A stretch of 64,000 nucleotides of DNA from JBBPZA01 sp963728925. Lineage in GTDB: Bacteria > Actinomycetota > Thermoleophilia > Solirubrobacterales > Solirubrobacteraceae. The notes under the pieces were generated by a model, which saw nothing but the letters and a program-made list of their open reading frames with translations, was not told the origin of the DNA and did not search any database. Positions 25,187-34,159 of this stretch are shown one piece after another. The translations under genes and the position numbers were made by a program. The stretch lies in NCBI GenBank assembly GCA_963728925.1, contig CAVSMB010000014.1:372001-436000 (forward strand), given 5' to 3'. Numbering within the stretch: the first letter of the stretch is position 1; the number at the start of each line of letters is the position of its first letter.

Positions 25187-27154
25187 ATGAGCCGTTTCTT
25201 CAAGAGCGCTGCCTTCCCCATCCTCATCGTGGTGGTGCTGGCCTTCTTCGCCCAGAAGCTGATCAGCCCGGGCGACACGCGCCCCAAGCCCGAGTTCTCG
25301 GACTTCCTCTCCCAGGTTCAGACCGGCGAGGTCAAGTCGGCCAACCTGAAGACCAAGGACAACACCGTCCAGGTCACCCTGAAGAGCAACCAGAAGTACG
25401 AGGTGGGCTACCCCGACGACTACGGCAACGAGCTCGTCAACAAGCTCCAGGCCAAGGACGTCCGCTTCAACGTCGAGGGCAAGAAGACCAACGGGTGGCT
25501 CTCGCTGCTGACCTACGTCCTGCCGTTCCTGATCTTCATCGGGTTCTGGATCTTCCTCATGAACCAGGTCCAGGGCGGTGGATCGAAGGTCATGAGCTTC
25601 GGCAAGTCGCGGGCCAAGCGAATGTCCGTCGACTCGCCCAAGATCACCTTCCGCGACGTGGCCGGCGTCGACGAGGCGGTCGAGGAGCTCCACGAGATCA
25701 AGGAGTTCCTCGAGAACCCGAAGAAGTTCCAGGCGCTCGGCGCCCGCATCCCGAAGGGCGTGCTGCTCTTCGGCCCGCCGGGCACCGGCAAGACGCTGCT
25801 TGCCCGCGCGGTCGCCGGCGAGGCCGGCGTGCCCTTCTTCTCGATCTCGGGCTCGGACTTCGTCGAGATGTTCGTCGGCGTTGGCGCCAGCCGCGTGCGC
25901 GACCTCTTCGAGCAGGCCAAGCAGAACAGCCCGTGCATCATCTTCATGGACGAGATCGACGCCGTGGGCCGTCACCGCGGCGCCGGCCTGGGCGGCGGCC
26001 ACGACGAGCGCGAGCAGACCCTCAACCAGCTGCTCGTCGAGATGGACGGCTTCGAGATGAAGGACAACATCATCCTCATCGCCGCCACCAACCGCCCCGA
26101 CATCCTCGATCCCGCGCTGCTGCGCCCCGGCCGCTTCGACCGCCAGATCGTCGTCGACCGCCCCGACCGCAAGGGCCGCTCCAAGATCCTCGAGGTGCAC
26201 ACGCGCGGCAAGCCGCTGGCCAAGGACATCGAGGTCGACGCGCTTGCCGGCCAGACCCCGGGCTTCACCGGCGCCGACCTCTCCAACCTCGTCAACGAGG
26301 CCGCCCTGCTCGCCGCCCGCAACGGTCGCCGCGAGATCGGCCAGCACGAGCTGGAGGAGGGGATCATGCGGGTCATCGCGGGGCCCGAGAAGAAGACCCG
26401 CGTGATGTCGGACAAGGAGCGGCTCGTCACCGCCTACCACGAGATGGGCCACGCGATCGTCGGGCACTACATGCCGCACTCCGACCCCGTCCACAAGATC
26501 TCGATCATCTCCCGCGGCCAGGCGCTGGGCTACACGATCTCACTGCCCCAGGAGGACAAGTTCCTCACCACCCGCGCCGAGCTGACCGACACGATGGCCA
26601 TGACGCTCGGCGGCCGTGCCGCGGAGGAGATCGTCTTCGGGGAGATCACCACCGGCGCGTCGAACGACCTCGAGAAGGTCACGGCGACCGCCAAGCAGAT
26701 GGTCATGCGCTTCGGGATGAGCGAGAAGCTCGGCCCGCGCGTCTTCGGCCACGACCACGGCCAGCCCTTCCTGGGCCGCGAGTTCTCCTCCGAGCCCGAC
26801 TACTCCGACGAGATCGCCCGCGAGATCGACGACGAGATCCGCCGCATCGTCGAGTCCGCCCACCAGCAGGCCCGCGACATCCTCACCGAGCATCGCGACG
26901 CGCTCATGAGGATCTCCGAGATCCTGGTCAAGCGCGAGACGATCGAGAAGGGCGAGTTCGAGGACCTGCTCGCCGGCAAGGTCGAGGACGACGTCTTCCC
27001 GCCCGAGGAGCCGGCCCGGCCCGAGTACCCCGTTCCGCCGGCGCCCGCCGACCGCGCGCCCGGCCGCCAGAGCCCGCGCCCGCTGCCGCGACCGGGCCTC
27101 GCCGGCGGCACGGCTGACTTGCGCGCCGACGAGCCGCGCAAGCCCTCCCTGTAG
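25187..27154 (+). CDS. ftsH: ATP-dependent zinc metalloprotease FtsH
   Basis: 655 residues, membrane-anchored hexameric protease for misfolded membrane proteins and regulators. Seen: two TM helices (residues about 9-25 and 107-127) around an extracytoplasmic domain, Walker A GPPGTGKT (196-203), Walker B IIFMDEIDA, the SRH ATNRPDILDPALLRPGRFDR, the zinc site HEMGH (418-422; most FtsH have HEAGH) and the third ligand Asp494 in SNDLEKVTA. The tail after residue 610 is Pro/Arg-rich and non-conserved. The gene is intact. TACGCT (25136-25141) is a possible -10, giving a leader of about 40 nt. It is followed by the folate genes. Confidence 0.96.
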   Translation: MSRFFKSAAFPILIVVVLAFFAQKLISPGDTRPKPEFSDFLSQVQTGEVKSANLKTKDNTVQVTLKSNQKYEVGYPDDYGNELVNKLQAKDVRFNVEGKKTNGWLSLLTYVLPFLIFIGFWIFLMNQVQGGGSKVMSFGKSRAKRMSVDSPKITFRDVAGVDEAVEELHEIKEFLENPKKFQALGARIPKGVLLFGPPGTGKTLLARAVAGEAGVPFFSISGSDFVEMFVGVGASRVRDLFEQAKQNSPCIIFMDEIDAVGRHRGAGLGGGHDEREQTLNQLLVEMDGFEMKDNIILIAATNRPDILDPALLRPGRFDRQIVVDRPDRKGRSKILEVHTRGKPLAKDIEVDALAGQTPGFTGADLSNLVNEAALLAARNGRREIGQHELEEGIMRVIAGPEKKTRVMSDKERLVTAYHEMGHAIVGHYMPHSDPVHKISIISRGQALGYTISLPQEDKFLTTRAELTDTMAMTLGGRAAEEIVFGEITTGASNDLEKVTATAKQMVMRFGMSEKLGPRVFGHDHGQPFLGREFSSEPDYSDEIAREIDDEIRRIVESAHQQARDILTEHRDALMRISEILVKRETIEKGEFEDLLAGKVEDDVFPPEEPARPEYPVPPAPADRAPGRQSPRPLPRPGLAGGTADLRADEPRKPSL

Positions 27155-27166
27155 CGCGCTGGGATC

Positions 27167-27997
27167 ATGGCCGCCATGGCCGGCGGCTTCCAGGTGATGG
27201 GGGTGGTCAACGTCACCCCGGATTCCTTCTCGGACGGGGGTGAGTTCCTGGACGCCGCAAGGGCGATCGAGCACGGCCGCGAGCTCGTCGCCCAGGGCGC
27301 CGACATCCTCGACGTCGGAGGTCAGTCGACGCGGCCGGGCGCGGAGCCGGTGAGCGCCGAGGAGGAGGGTCGCCGGGTGCTCGGCGTCGTCGAGGCCCTC
27401 GCCGGCGGCGGGCACCGCGTCTCGATCGACACGTCCAAGGCCGAGGTGGCGGCGGGCGCGCTCGCGGCGGGCGCGACGATGGTGAACGACGTGACCGCGC
27501 TGCGCGGCGATCCCGAGATGGCTGCGGTGGTCGCCGGCGCACAGGTCGACTGTTGCCTCATGCACATGCTCGGGGAGCCGCGGACCATGCAGCGCGATCC
27601 TCGCTACGAGGACGTCGTGTCCGAGGTGAAGGGCTTCCTGGAAGAGCGGCTCGCCTTCGCGGTGCGCGAGGGAGTGGCCGAGGAGCGCGTCATGCTCGAC
27701 CCGGGGATCGGCTTCGGCAAGACCGTCGACCACAACCTCGCGCTGCTCGACCGCCTCGGAGAGATCGTCGCGCTCGGTCGCCCCGTCGTCGTCGGGACCT
27801 CGCGCAAGGCCTTCCTGGGAACCCTCGCCGGGGGGCGCGAGACCGCGGAGCGCCTGCCCGGGACGATCGCCACCAACGTGCTCGCGCTGGAGCGCGGCGC
27901 GCGCGTGTTCCGCGTCCACGACGTGGGTCCCGTCCGGGACGCGCTCGCGGTGGCCCTTGCTACGGTCCGCGGCCGATGGATCGCGACGACGACATGA
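27167..27997 (+). CDS. folP: Dihydropteroate synthase
   Basis: 276 residues, condensing 4-aminobenzoate with dihydropterin diphosphate. Seen: VMGVVNVTPDSFSDGG, DILDVGGQSTRPGAEPV, the VSIDTSK strand, VNDVTAL, MLDPGIGFGKTVDHN and VVVGTSRKAFLG, all of the standard motifs. The second Met (27176) is an equally good start. It begins 12 nt after ftsH and its end overlaps the start of folB by 22 nt. The end (VALATVRGRW) is slightly longer than usual because of this overlap. Confidence 0.95.
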   Translation: MAAMAGGFQVMGVVNVTPDSFSDGGEFLDAARAIEHGRELVAQGADILDVGGQSTRPGAEPVSAEEEGRRVLGVVEALAGGGHRVSIDTSKAEVAAGALAAGATMVNDVTALRGDPEMAAVVAGAQVDCCLMHMLGEPRTMQRDPRYEDVVSEVKGFLEERLAFAVREGVAEERVMLDPGIGFGKTVDHNLALLDRLGEIVALGRPVVVGTSRKAFLGTLAGGRETAERLPGTIATNVLALERGARVFRVHDVGPVRDALAVALATVRGRWIATTT

Positions 27998-28416
27998 TGT
28001 CCGACGACAGGGGCGACGACGACGAGCTCGACGACGAGGACCGCGCCGCCGAGACCATCGTCTCGGTCGAGATCACCGGCCTCTCGCTCTACACCCATCA
28101 CGGAGTCAGCGAGGCCGAGCGCGAGGTCGGCCAGCGCCTGGTCCTCGACCTGACGCTCGCGGTCGGGGAGTCCGACGCGATCCTCACCGACCGCATCGAG
28201 GACACGGTGGACTATGGCGAGGTGTGCCAGACCGTCGCCCTCGTCGCTCAGCAGCGCTCCTACCGCACGCTCGAGCGCCTGTGCGCGGCGATCGCCGACC
28301 GGCTGCTCGCCGACTTCGACGTCGAGAGCGTGTCGGTGAAGGCCACCAAGCCCGAGCCCCCGATCCCGTTGCCGGTGGAGGAGGTCTCGGTCGAGGTGTG
28401 GCGCGAGCTCGAGTGA
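27976..28416 (+). CDS. folB: Dihydroneopterin aldolase
   Basis: 146 residues. An acidic extension of about 25 residues (MDRDDDMMSDDRGDDDELDDED) precedes the FolB fold: VEITGLSLYTHHGVSEAEREVGQRLVLDLTL, EDTVDYGEVCQTV, the catalytic-region ERLCAAIADRLL and VSVKATKPEPPIP. It makes 6-hydroxymethyl-dihydropterin from dihydroneopterin. The acidic extension is unusual, and a later start cannot be excluded. It overlaps folP upstream and shares GTGA with folK downstream. Confidence 0.9.
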   Translation: MDRDDDMMSDDRGDDDELDDEDRAAETIVSVEITGLSLYTHHGVSEAEREVGQRLVLDLTLAVGESDAILTDRIEDTVDYGEVCQTVALVAQQRSYRTLERLCAAIADRLLADFDVESVSVKATKPEPPIPLPVEEVSVEVWRELE

Positions 28417-28907
28417 CGGGCTACCTCGGGCTGGGCTCCAACGTCGGCGATCGCCGCGCCCACCTCGAGGCCGCCGTCGCCGGGCTTGCCCGCCACGGGG
28501 TCGAGGTGCTGGCCTCCTCCTCGGTCTACGAGACCGAGCCGGTGGGCGAGGTGCTCGAGCAGCGCGAGTTCCTCAACGCGTGCCTGCGGGTGGCCACCGA
28601 GCTCGAGCCCGAGGCCCTGCTCGACGCGTGCAAGGCGGTCGAGCGCGAGCTCGGGCGCGGGCCCGGCGGGCCGCGTCACGGGCCGAGGCCGATCGACGTC
28701 GACGTGCTGCTGCTGGGCAAGCGCGAGCACCGCTCGGCGCGCCTCGCCCTGCCGCACCCGGAGGTCACGCGGCGGCGCTTCGTGATCGTCCCGCTGCTCG
28801 AGCTCGACCCCGCTCTGACCACCCCGGACGGCATGCGCCTGGCCGACGCGCTCGACCCGCTCGGGGAGGGGCAGGCGGTGCGCATCGCCGGGCCGCCGCT
28901 CTCCTAG
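28413..28907 (+). CDS. folK: 2-amino-4-hydroxy-6-hydroxymethyldihydropteridine diphosphokinase
   Basis: 164 residues. Seen: the start GYLGLGSNVGDRRAHLEAAV, SSSVYETEPVG, FLNACLRVATELEPEALL, and the pyrophosphoryl-transfer segment GPRHGPRPIDVDVLLLG followed by LPHPEVTRRRFVIVPLLEL. It forms the substrate of FolP. The GTG start overlaps the folB stop. With folP and folB it gives three consecutive steps of folate synthesis; folE is not in this window. Confidence 0.94.
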   Translation: MTGYLGLGSNVGDRRAHLEAAVAGLARHGVEVLASSSVYETEPVGEVLEQREFLNACLRVATELEPEALLDACKAVERELGRGPGGPRHGPRPIDVDVLLLGKREHRSARLALPHPEVTRRRFVIVPLLELDPALTTPDGMRLADALDPLGEGQAVRIAGPPLS

Positions 28908-28927
28908 CGCGGGGCGACCCGCGCGAC

Positions 28928-28933
28928 GATAAT
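28928..28933 (+). promoter_or_regulatory. Leaderless-type -10 (GATAAT) for coaX
   Basis: GATAAT ends 7 nt before the coaX ATG. The intervening CCTCGCG has no Shine-Dalgarno character. Confidence 0.6.
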
Positions 28934-28940
28934 CCTCGCG

Positions 28941-29705
28941 ATGCTCCTCGCGGTCGACGTCGGCAACACGCAGACGCACTTCGGGACGTTCCGCGGCGAC
29001 GAGCTGGTCGAGCACTGGCGCTTTGCGACCGTGCGCCAGTCCACTGCCGACGAGCTCGGCTCCGCGCTGGCGAACCTCCTCGGCCTCCGCGGCCTCGCCC
29101 TGCGTGACCTCGACGCGACGGTCGTCTCCTCGACGGTCCCCCAGCTCGAGCAGGAGTGGAGCGCGATGGTCGTCCGGTATCTGGGCCACGAGCCGGTCGT
29201 CGTCGGGGCCGGCGTGCGGACCGGGATGCCGATCCGCATCGACAACCCGCGCGAGCTTGGCGCCGACCGGCTCGTCAACGCCGTGGCCGGCTACGCCGCC
29301 GTGGGCGGCCCGTGCGTGGTGGTCGACTTCGGCACGGCGACCAACGCCGACGTCGTCTCGGCGCAGGGCGAGTACCTCGGCGGGGTGATCGCGCCGGGCA
29401 TCGAGATCTCCCTGGAGGCGCTGACCGAGCGGGCGGCCAAGCTCCTCAAGGTCGAGCTCGTGCCGCCGCGCGCGCTGATCGGCAAGTCGACGGTCGACGC
29501 CGTGCGCTCGGGGGTCTTCTACGGCTTCGCGGGCGCCGTGGACCGCATCGTCGGCGGCGTGCGCGAGGAGCTTGGGCCCGAGACCGAGGCGATCGCGACC
29601 GGCGGGCTGGCCCACGTCCTCGCGCCGTTCACCGAGACCATCGACCACGTCGACGACCTCCTCACCCTGACCGGGTTGAGGATCGTGCACGAGCGGAACC
29701 TGTAG
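28941..29705 (+). CDS. coaX: Type III pantothenate kinase
   Basis: 254 residues, first step of coenzyme A synthesis. Seen: the ASKHA phosphate motif LLAVDVGNTQTHFG, STADELGSALANLL, VVSSTVPQ, NPRELGADRLVNAVAGYAA, the second phosphate motif VVVDFGTATNADVV, GGVIAPGIEIS and IGKSTVDAVRSGVFYGFAGAVD. Intact and of normal length. It is probably transcribed from its own leaderless promoter. A 358-bp non-coding stretch with an inverted-repeat element follows. Confidence 0.95.
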   Translation: MLLAVDVGNTQTHFGTFRGDELVEHWRFATVRQSTADELGSALANLLGLRGLALRDLDATVVSSTVPQLEQEWSAMVVRYLGHEPVVVGAGVRTGMPIRIDNPRELGADRLVNAVAGYAAVGGPCVVVDFGTATNADVVSAQGEYLGGVIAPGIEISLEALTERAAKLLKVELVPPRALIGKSTVDAVRSGVFYGFAGAVDRIVGGVREELGPETEAIATGGLAHVLAPFTETIDHVDDLLTLTGLRIVHERNL

Positions 29706-29744
29706 GGGCGTCGCGCGTCGGCCCCGAGTGCGGTCCCGGCCTCT

Positions 29745-30002
29745 GGTGGCGCCGCCACCAACAGCATCGGGCTAGGGAGGGGAAGGGGGCCGGCATCGGG
29801 GAGGGACTGGAGGGTCGAGTCGTCGATACGCCGGTTTCCGGGCAGCGAAACGTAGCAACATCCGCGCCTTCCCCGGTGCGGTGCTACGAAGGCCTGGCTG
29901 GCGGGGAGGAACGTAGCGCGGCACTCGCGACGAGGGACCCTTGCTACGAAATACTGCCCCCACCCCCTTCCTCTAGCCCGATGCTGTTGGTGGCGCCGCC
30001 AC
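29745..30002. repeat. 258-bp element bounded by long imperfect inverted repeats (MITE-like or structured RNA)
   Basis: The left arm (29745-29790) and right arm (29956-30002) are inverted copies; the 22-bp core 29754-29775 matches 29973-29994 exactly in reverse complement. Each outer end is itself a small palindrome (GGTGGCGCCGCCACC on the left). Between the arms the hexamer CGTAGC/GCTACG occurs four times in alternating orientation, about 30 bp apart (near 29851, 29883, 29912 and 29943). No open frame of interest is present. The remaining bases of the gap 29706-30063 hold only the 10-bp tandem repeat and the dus promoter. Confidence 0.8.
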
Positions 30003-30003
30003 G

Positions 30004-30045
30004 CCGCCCGCGGCCGCCCGCGGCCGCCCGCGGCCGCCCGCGGCC
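30004..30045. repeat. Tandem 10-bp repeat (CCGCCCGCGG, about 4 copies)
   Basis: Four head-to-tail copies of a 10-bp unit directly follow the right arm of the inverted-repeat element and end 6 bp before the dus -10. Each junction contains GCGGCCGC. It looks like a slippage-prone microsatellite. Copy number could influence dus promoter spacing, but nothing here shows that it does. Confidence 0.8.
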
Positions 30046-30051
30046 CACGCC

Positions 30052-30057
30052 TACCAT
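30052..30057 (+). promoter_or_regulatory. Leaderless-type -10 (TACCAT) for dus
   Basis: TACCAT ends 6 nt before the ATG at 30064, and CCCACC lies between, with no ribosome site. Confidence 0.55.
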
Positions 30058-30063
30058 CCCACC

Positions 30064-31053
30064 ATGCCCGCGCTGACCGACCCGTGGACGATCGGAGGCC
30101 TGCCGGTCCCCAATCGCGTCGTGCTCGCCCCGCTCGCGGGCATTGGCTCGTGGTTCGTGCGCCTGCAGGCCAAGCGCCACGGGGCCGGGATGACGGTCTC
30201 CGAGATGGTCTCGAGCCATGCCGTGCACCACGGCAACCCGCGCACGTGCACGGAGATGCTGCGCATCCACCCCGAGGAGCGCGAGGGAGGCCCGACCTCG
30301 ATCCAGCTCTTCGGCGCCGATCCGGACGTCATGCGCTCCGCCGCCGCACGCGTCGCCCAGGCCGGCGCCGACCTCATCGACCTCAACATGGGCTGCCCGG
30401 TGCCCAAGGTGTGCAAGACGGGCGCGGGCTCGGCGCTGCTCGCCGACCCCGACCGCGCGGTGGCCGTCGCGCGGGCCGCGGCCGAGGGGGGCGGCCTGCC
30501 GGTCACCGTCAAGCTGCGGCCGGGCCGCACGCCCGAGGACCGCGGAGGCGTCGCCCTCGCGCACCGGCTCGTCGAGGAGGCGGGCGTCTCCGGCCTGGCG
30601 TTCCACCCGCGCCACGCGTCGCAGTTCCACAAGGGCGGGCCGGACTACGAGCTGGCCGCCGAGCTGGTGGCGGAGCTGCCGGTGCCCGTCGTGCTCTCCG
30701 GCGGGCTGCGCGACGCCGCCCGCGTGCGCGACGCCTACGAGCACACCGGCGCCGCCGCGGTCATGCTGGCCCGCGGGTCGCTGGGCAACCCGTGGCTGTT
30801 CGGGGAGCTGCTGGGGCTCCGCGACGGGCCGCCGACGCACGACGAGGTGCTGGGCGAGCTGGACTGGGTCATGGAGCGTGCGATCGAGCACTACGGGGCC
30901 GAACGGGCCGCCCGCAACCTGCGGAAGTTCTACCCCTGGTACCTGGACCGGCTCGGCGCGCCCGCCGCGGTCGCCGACGCGCTGCAGCGGGCGCCGACGG
31001 TGGCCGACGCGCGCGAGATCCTGCTCGCGCTGAGCGTTCCGGCGGCGGCGTAG
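30064..31053 (+). CDS. dus: tRNA-dihydrouridine synthase (DusB-like)
   Basis: 329 residues, FMN-dependent reduction of uridine in the tRNA D-loop. Seen: VVLAPLAGIGSWFVRL, TSIQLFGADP, the catalytic-Cys motif DLNMGCPVPKVCKTGAGSALL, PVTVKLRPG, LAFHPRHASQFHKGGPDY, VVLSGGLRDAA and VMLARGSLGNPWLF. The C-terminal helical domain is complete. It is preceded by the repeat region and followed closely by the greA promoter. Confidence 0.93.
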   Translation: MPALTDPWTIGGLPVPNRVVLAPLAGIGSWFVRLQAKRHGAGMTVSEMVSSHAVHHGNPRTCTEMLRIHPEEREGGPTSIQLFGADPDVMRSAAARVAQAGADLIDLNMGCPVPKVCKTGAGSALLADPDRAVAVARAAAEGGGLPVTVKLRPGRTPEDRGGVALAHRLVEEAGVSGLAFHPRHASQFHKGGPDYELAAELVAELPVPVVLSGGLRDAARVRDAYEHTGAAAVMLARGSLGNPWLFGELLGLRDGPPTHDEVLGELDWVMERAIEHYGAERAARNLRKFYPWYLDRLGAPAAVADALQRAPTVADAREILLALSVPAAA

Positions 31054-31061
31054 GCCGACGC

Positions 31062-31085
31062 TATACTGCCCGGCCTTTGCCGGGC
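31062..31085 (+). promoter_or_regulatory. greA promoter (TATACT) with a hairpin at the very start of the transcript
   Basis: TATACT (31062-31067) is followed directly by GCCCGGC-CTTT-GCCGGGC (31068-31085), a 7-bp stem. The transcript would begin inside or at the edge of this hairpin, which may stabilise the 5' end. A purine-rich GAGAGA lies just before the ATG at 31105. Confidence 0.55.
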
Positions 31086-31104
31086 ACCCCACCGAGAGAT
31101 CACC

Positions 31105-31584
31105 ATGCCGAAGGACGTCATCCTCACCCCCGAGGGCCTCGACAAGCTCAAGCAGGAGCTCGACTACCTGTCGAGCGCCAAGCGCCGCGAGGTCGCCGAG
31201 CGCATCAAGGAGGCGCGCGAGTTCGGCGACATCTCTGAGAACTCCGAGTACGACGACGCCAAGAACGAGCAGGCCATGCTCGAGGCGAAGATCGCCGGGC
31301 TGGAGGAGAAGCTGCGCTCCGCGACGGTCATCGACCAGTCCGACCTCTCGACCGACCAGGTCCGGATCGGGTCGGTCGTCCACGTCAAGGACGAGAAGAC
31401 CGGCAAGTCGACGAAGTTCACCATCGTCGGCTCGGCCGAGGCCAAGCCGGCCGAGAACAAGCTCTCCAACGAGTCGCCGGTCGGCAAGGGCCTGCTCGGC
31501 CACAAGCGCGGGGAGACCGTCTCGGTGCAGGTGCCGCGCGGCCCCGCCCGCAAGCTCAAGATCACGAAGATCGATGTGAAGTAG
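31105..31584 (+). CDS. greA: Transcription elongation factor GreA
   Basis: 159 residues, rescues backtracked RNA polymerase by stimulating transcript cleavage. Seen: the start PKDVILTPEGLDKLKQELDYLSSAKRREVAERIKEAREFGDISENSEYDDAKNEQA split over the coiled coil, with the acidic tip D/E pair in GDISENSEYDDAK, and the C-terminal FKBP-like domain (GSVVHVKDEKTGKSTKFTIVG...ISNESPVG-like NESPVGKGLLGHKRGETV). Intact. Its stop codon is part of the lysS -10 and of a hairpin (31584-31606). Confidence 0.95.
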   Translation: MPKDVILTPEGLDKLKQELDYLSSAKRREVAERIKEAREFGDISENSEYDDAKNEQAMLEAKIAGLEEKLRSATVIDQSDLSTDQVRIGSVVHVKDEKTGKSTKFTIVGSAEAKPAENKLSNESPVGKGLLGHKRGETVSVQVPRGPARKLKITKIDVK

Positions 31585-31594
31585 CGTCCGCTCG

Positions 31595-31606
<12 letters not shown>
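31582..31606 (+). promoter_or_regulatory. lysS leaderless-type -10 (TAGCGT) overlapped by a perfect 10-bp hairpin
   Basis: TAGCGT (31582-31587) includes the greA stop and ends 7 nt before the lysS GTG (31595). GCGTCCGCTC-GGT-GAGCGGACGC (31584-31606) is a perfect 10-bp stem with a 3-nt loop, and the GTG lies across the loop/stem border. On a read-through mRNA the start codon would be occluded. On a transcript starting at the GTG the hairpin cannot form. It may also be a greA terminator. Confidence 0.6.
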
Positions 31607-33099
<1,493 letters not shown>

Positions 33100-33103
<4 letters not shown>

Positions 33104-33885
33104 GCCAGCTCGAGTTCGACGAGGATGCGGCGAAGCGCATCGAGGCGCTGTACCTCATCGGCGATGCCGTGCGTCGCCGTAGGATCGTGCGGGAGGCGCT
33201 TGGGGCGTCGCCCGGAGAGCGGATCCTCGACGTCGGTTGCGGCCCCGGCTTCTACTGCGCCGAGCTGCTCGAGGAGGTCGGGCCGTCGGGCTCGGTGGTC
33301 GGCGTCGACGGCAGCACGCCGATGCTGGCGCTGGCCGCGCGCCGGTGCCCGGCGCAGGAGAACATCGAGCTGCGCGCGAGCGACGCCACCGCGCTGCCGG
33401 TGCAGGACGCCGGCTTCGACGCTGCCCTGTCGGTGCAGGTGCAGGAGTACGTCTCCGACGTGACCGCCGGCCTTGGCGAGATCCACCGGGCCCTCCGGCC
33501 CGGCGGCCGGGTGGTCGTGTTCGACGTCGACTGGGCGACCCTGTCGATCCACTCCGAGAACGGCGCCCTGACCGCCCGCGTGCTGGGCGCCTGGGACGAG
33601 CACCTTGCTCACCCGTCGCTGCCCCGCACGCTCGCCTCGCTCCTGCGGTCGGTCGGATTCGACGGCGTACGGATGTCCGCGCACCCGTTCGTGACCCTCG
33701 ACTTCGATGACGACACCTACGGAGCCGCGCTCGTCCCGTTCATCGCCGCCTTCGCGGCCGGCCGTGGCGGGGTGACCGAGCAGGAGGCGCAGGATTGGGA
33801 GGCCGGGCAGCGCGAGCTGGGCGACCGGGGCGAGTTCTACTTCGCGATCACGCAGTTCTGCTTCGCAGCCCGGAAGTCGCCGTAG
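33100..33885 (+). CDS. SAM-dependent class I methyltransferase
   Basis: 261 residues. Seen: motif I ILDVGCGPGFYCAELLEEVGPSGSVVGVDGSTPML, the LRASDATALPVQDAGFDAALSVQVQEYVSD motif II/III region and the HRALRPGGRVVVFDVDW post-motif, followed by a C-terminal half (FVTLDFDDDTYGAALVPFIAAFAAGRGGVTEQEAQDW) that may recognise the acceptor. It resembles the UbiE/Methyltransf_11 group; the substrate is unknown. The ATG overlaps the lysS stop, so translation is coupled. It lies between lysS and clpC, where many actinobacteria have a different gene (lsr2). Confidence 0.82.
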
Positions 33886-33965
33886 CGGCGGCATCGCGGC
33901 CGGCCGGGCGTCCGAGCCCGCAACGAGCGCTCAGGGGCCCCTCGGGCTGCCGCGAGGGGGGTTGG

Positions 33966-33971
33966 TAAACT
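33966..33971 (+). promoter_or_regulatory. -10-like TAAACT before a small reading frame upstream of clpC
   Basis: TAAACT is AT-rich against its surroundings and ends 5 nt before ATG 33977. It could drive either the small frame as a leaderless message or a long clpC leader of about 180 nt. Confidence 0.45.
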
Positions 33972-33976
33972 GCCCC

Positions 33977-34126
33977 ATGGCCGCCAACATGACCCGACGG
34001 CTCATCCCGCGCGCCGTTTGTGCCGAAGAAGGGGATGGGCCGCTCGGGAGTTTGGCGTCCCCGCAGCGTCGCCTTGACGGTGTTGTCAACGTAGACCAGA
34101 CCGGACCAGTGAACGAACTGCGCTAG
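33977..34126 (+). CDS. Possible 49-residue leader peptide upstream of clpC
   Basis: ATG to TAG frame of 49 codons: it begins MAANMTRRLIPRAVCAEE and ends TGPVNELR. Its stop lies 33 nt before clpC. The only support is a -10-like TAAACT 5 nt upstream, the uninterrupted frame and the position. It has no recognisable family and is not Lsr2. An inverted repeat TTGAC-6-GTCAA (34074-34089) lies inside it and could be an operator instead. It may simply be the clpC leader. Low confidence as a gene. Confidence 0.3.
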   Translation: MAANMTRRLIPRAVCAEEGDGPLGSLASPQRRLDGVVNVDQTGPVNELR

Positions 34127-34159
34127 GACCGAGGCCCAGCAGGAAGGAAGCAGCACCAG

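Noticed and set aside
27957..27975. TACGGT before folB as a leaderless promoter
   Set aside because: The spacing is 9 nt and the hexamer lies inside folP coding sequence; translational coupling to folP is a simpler explanation.
33886..34159. CIRCE or HAIR heat-shock operator upstream of clpC
   Set aside because: No TTAGCACTC/GAGTGCTAA or CTTGAGT/ACTCAAG pair is present; only a weak TTGAC inverted repeat is seen.
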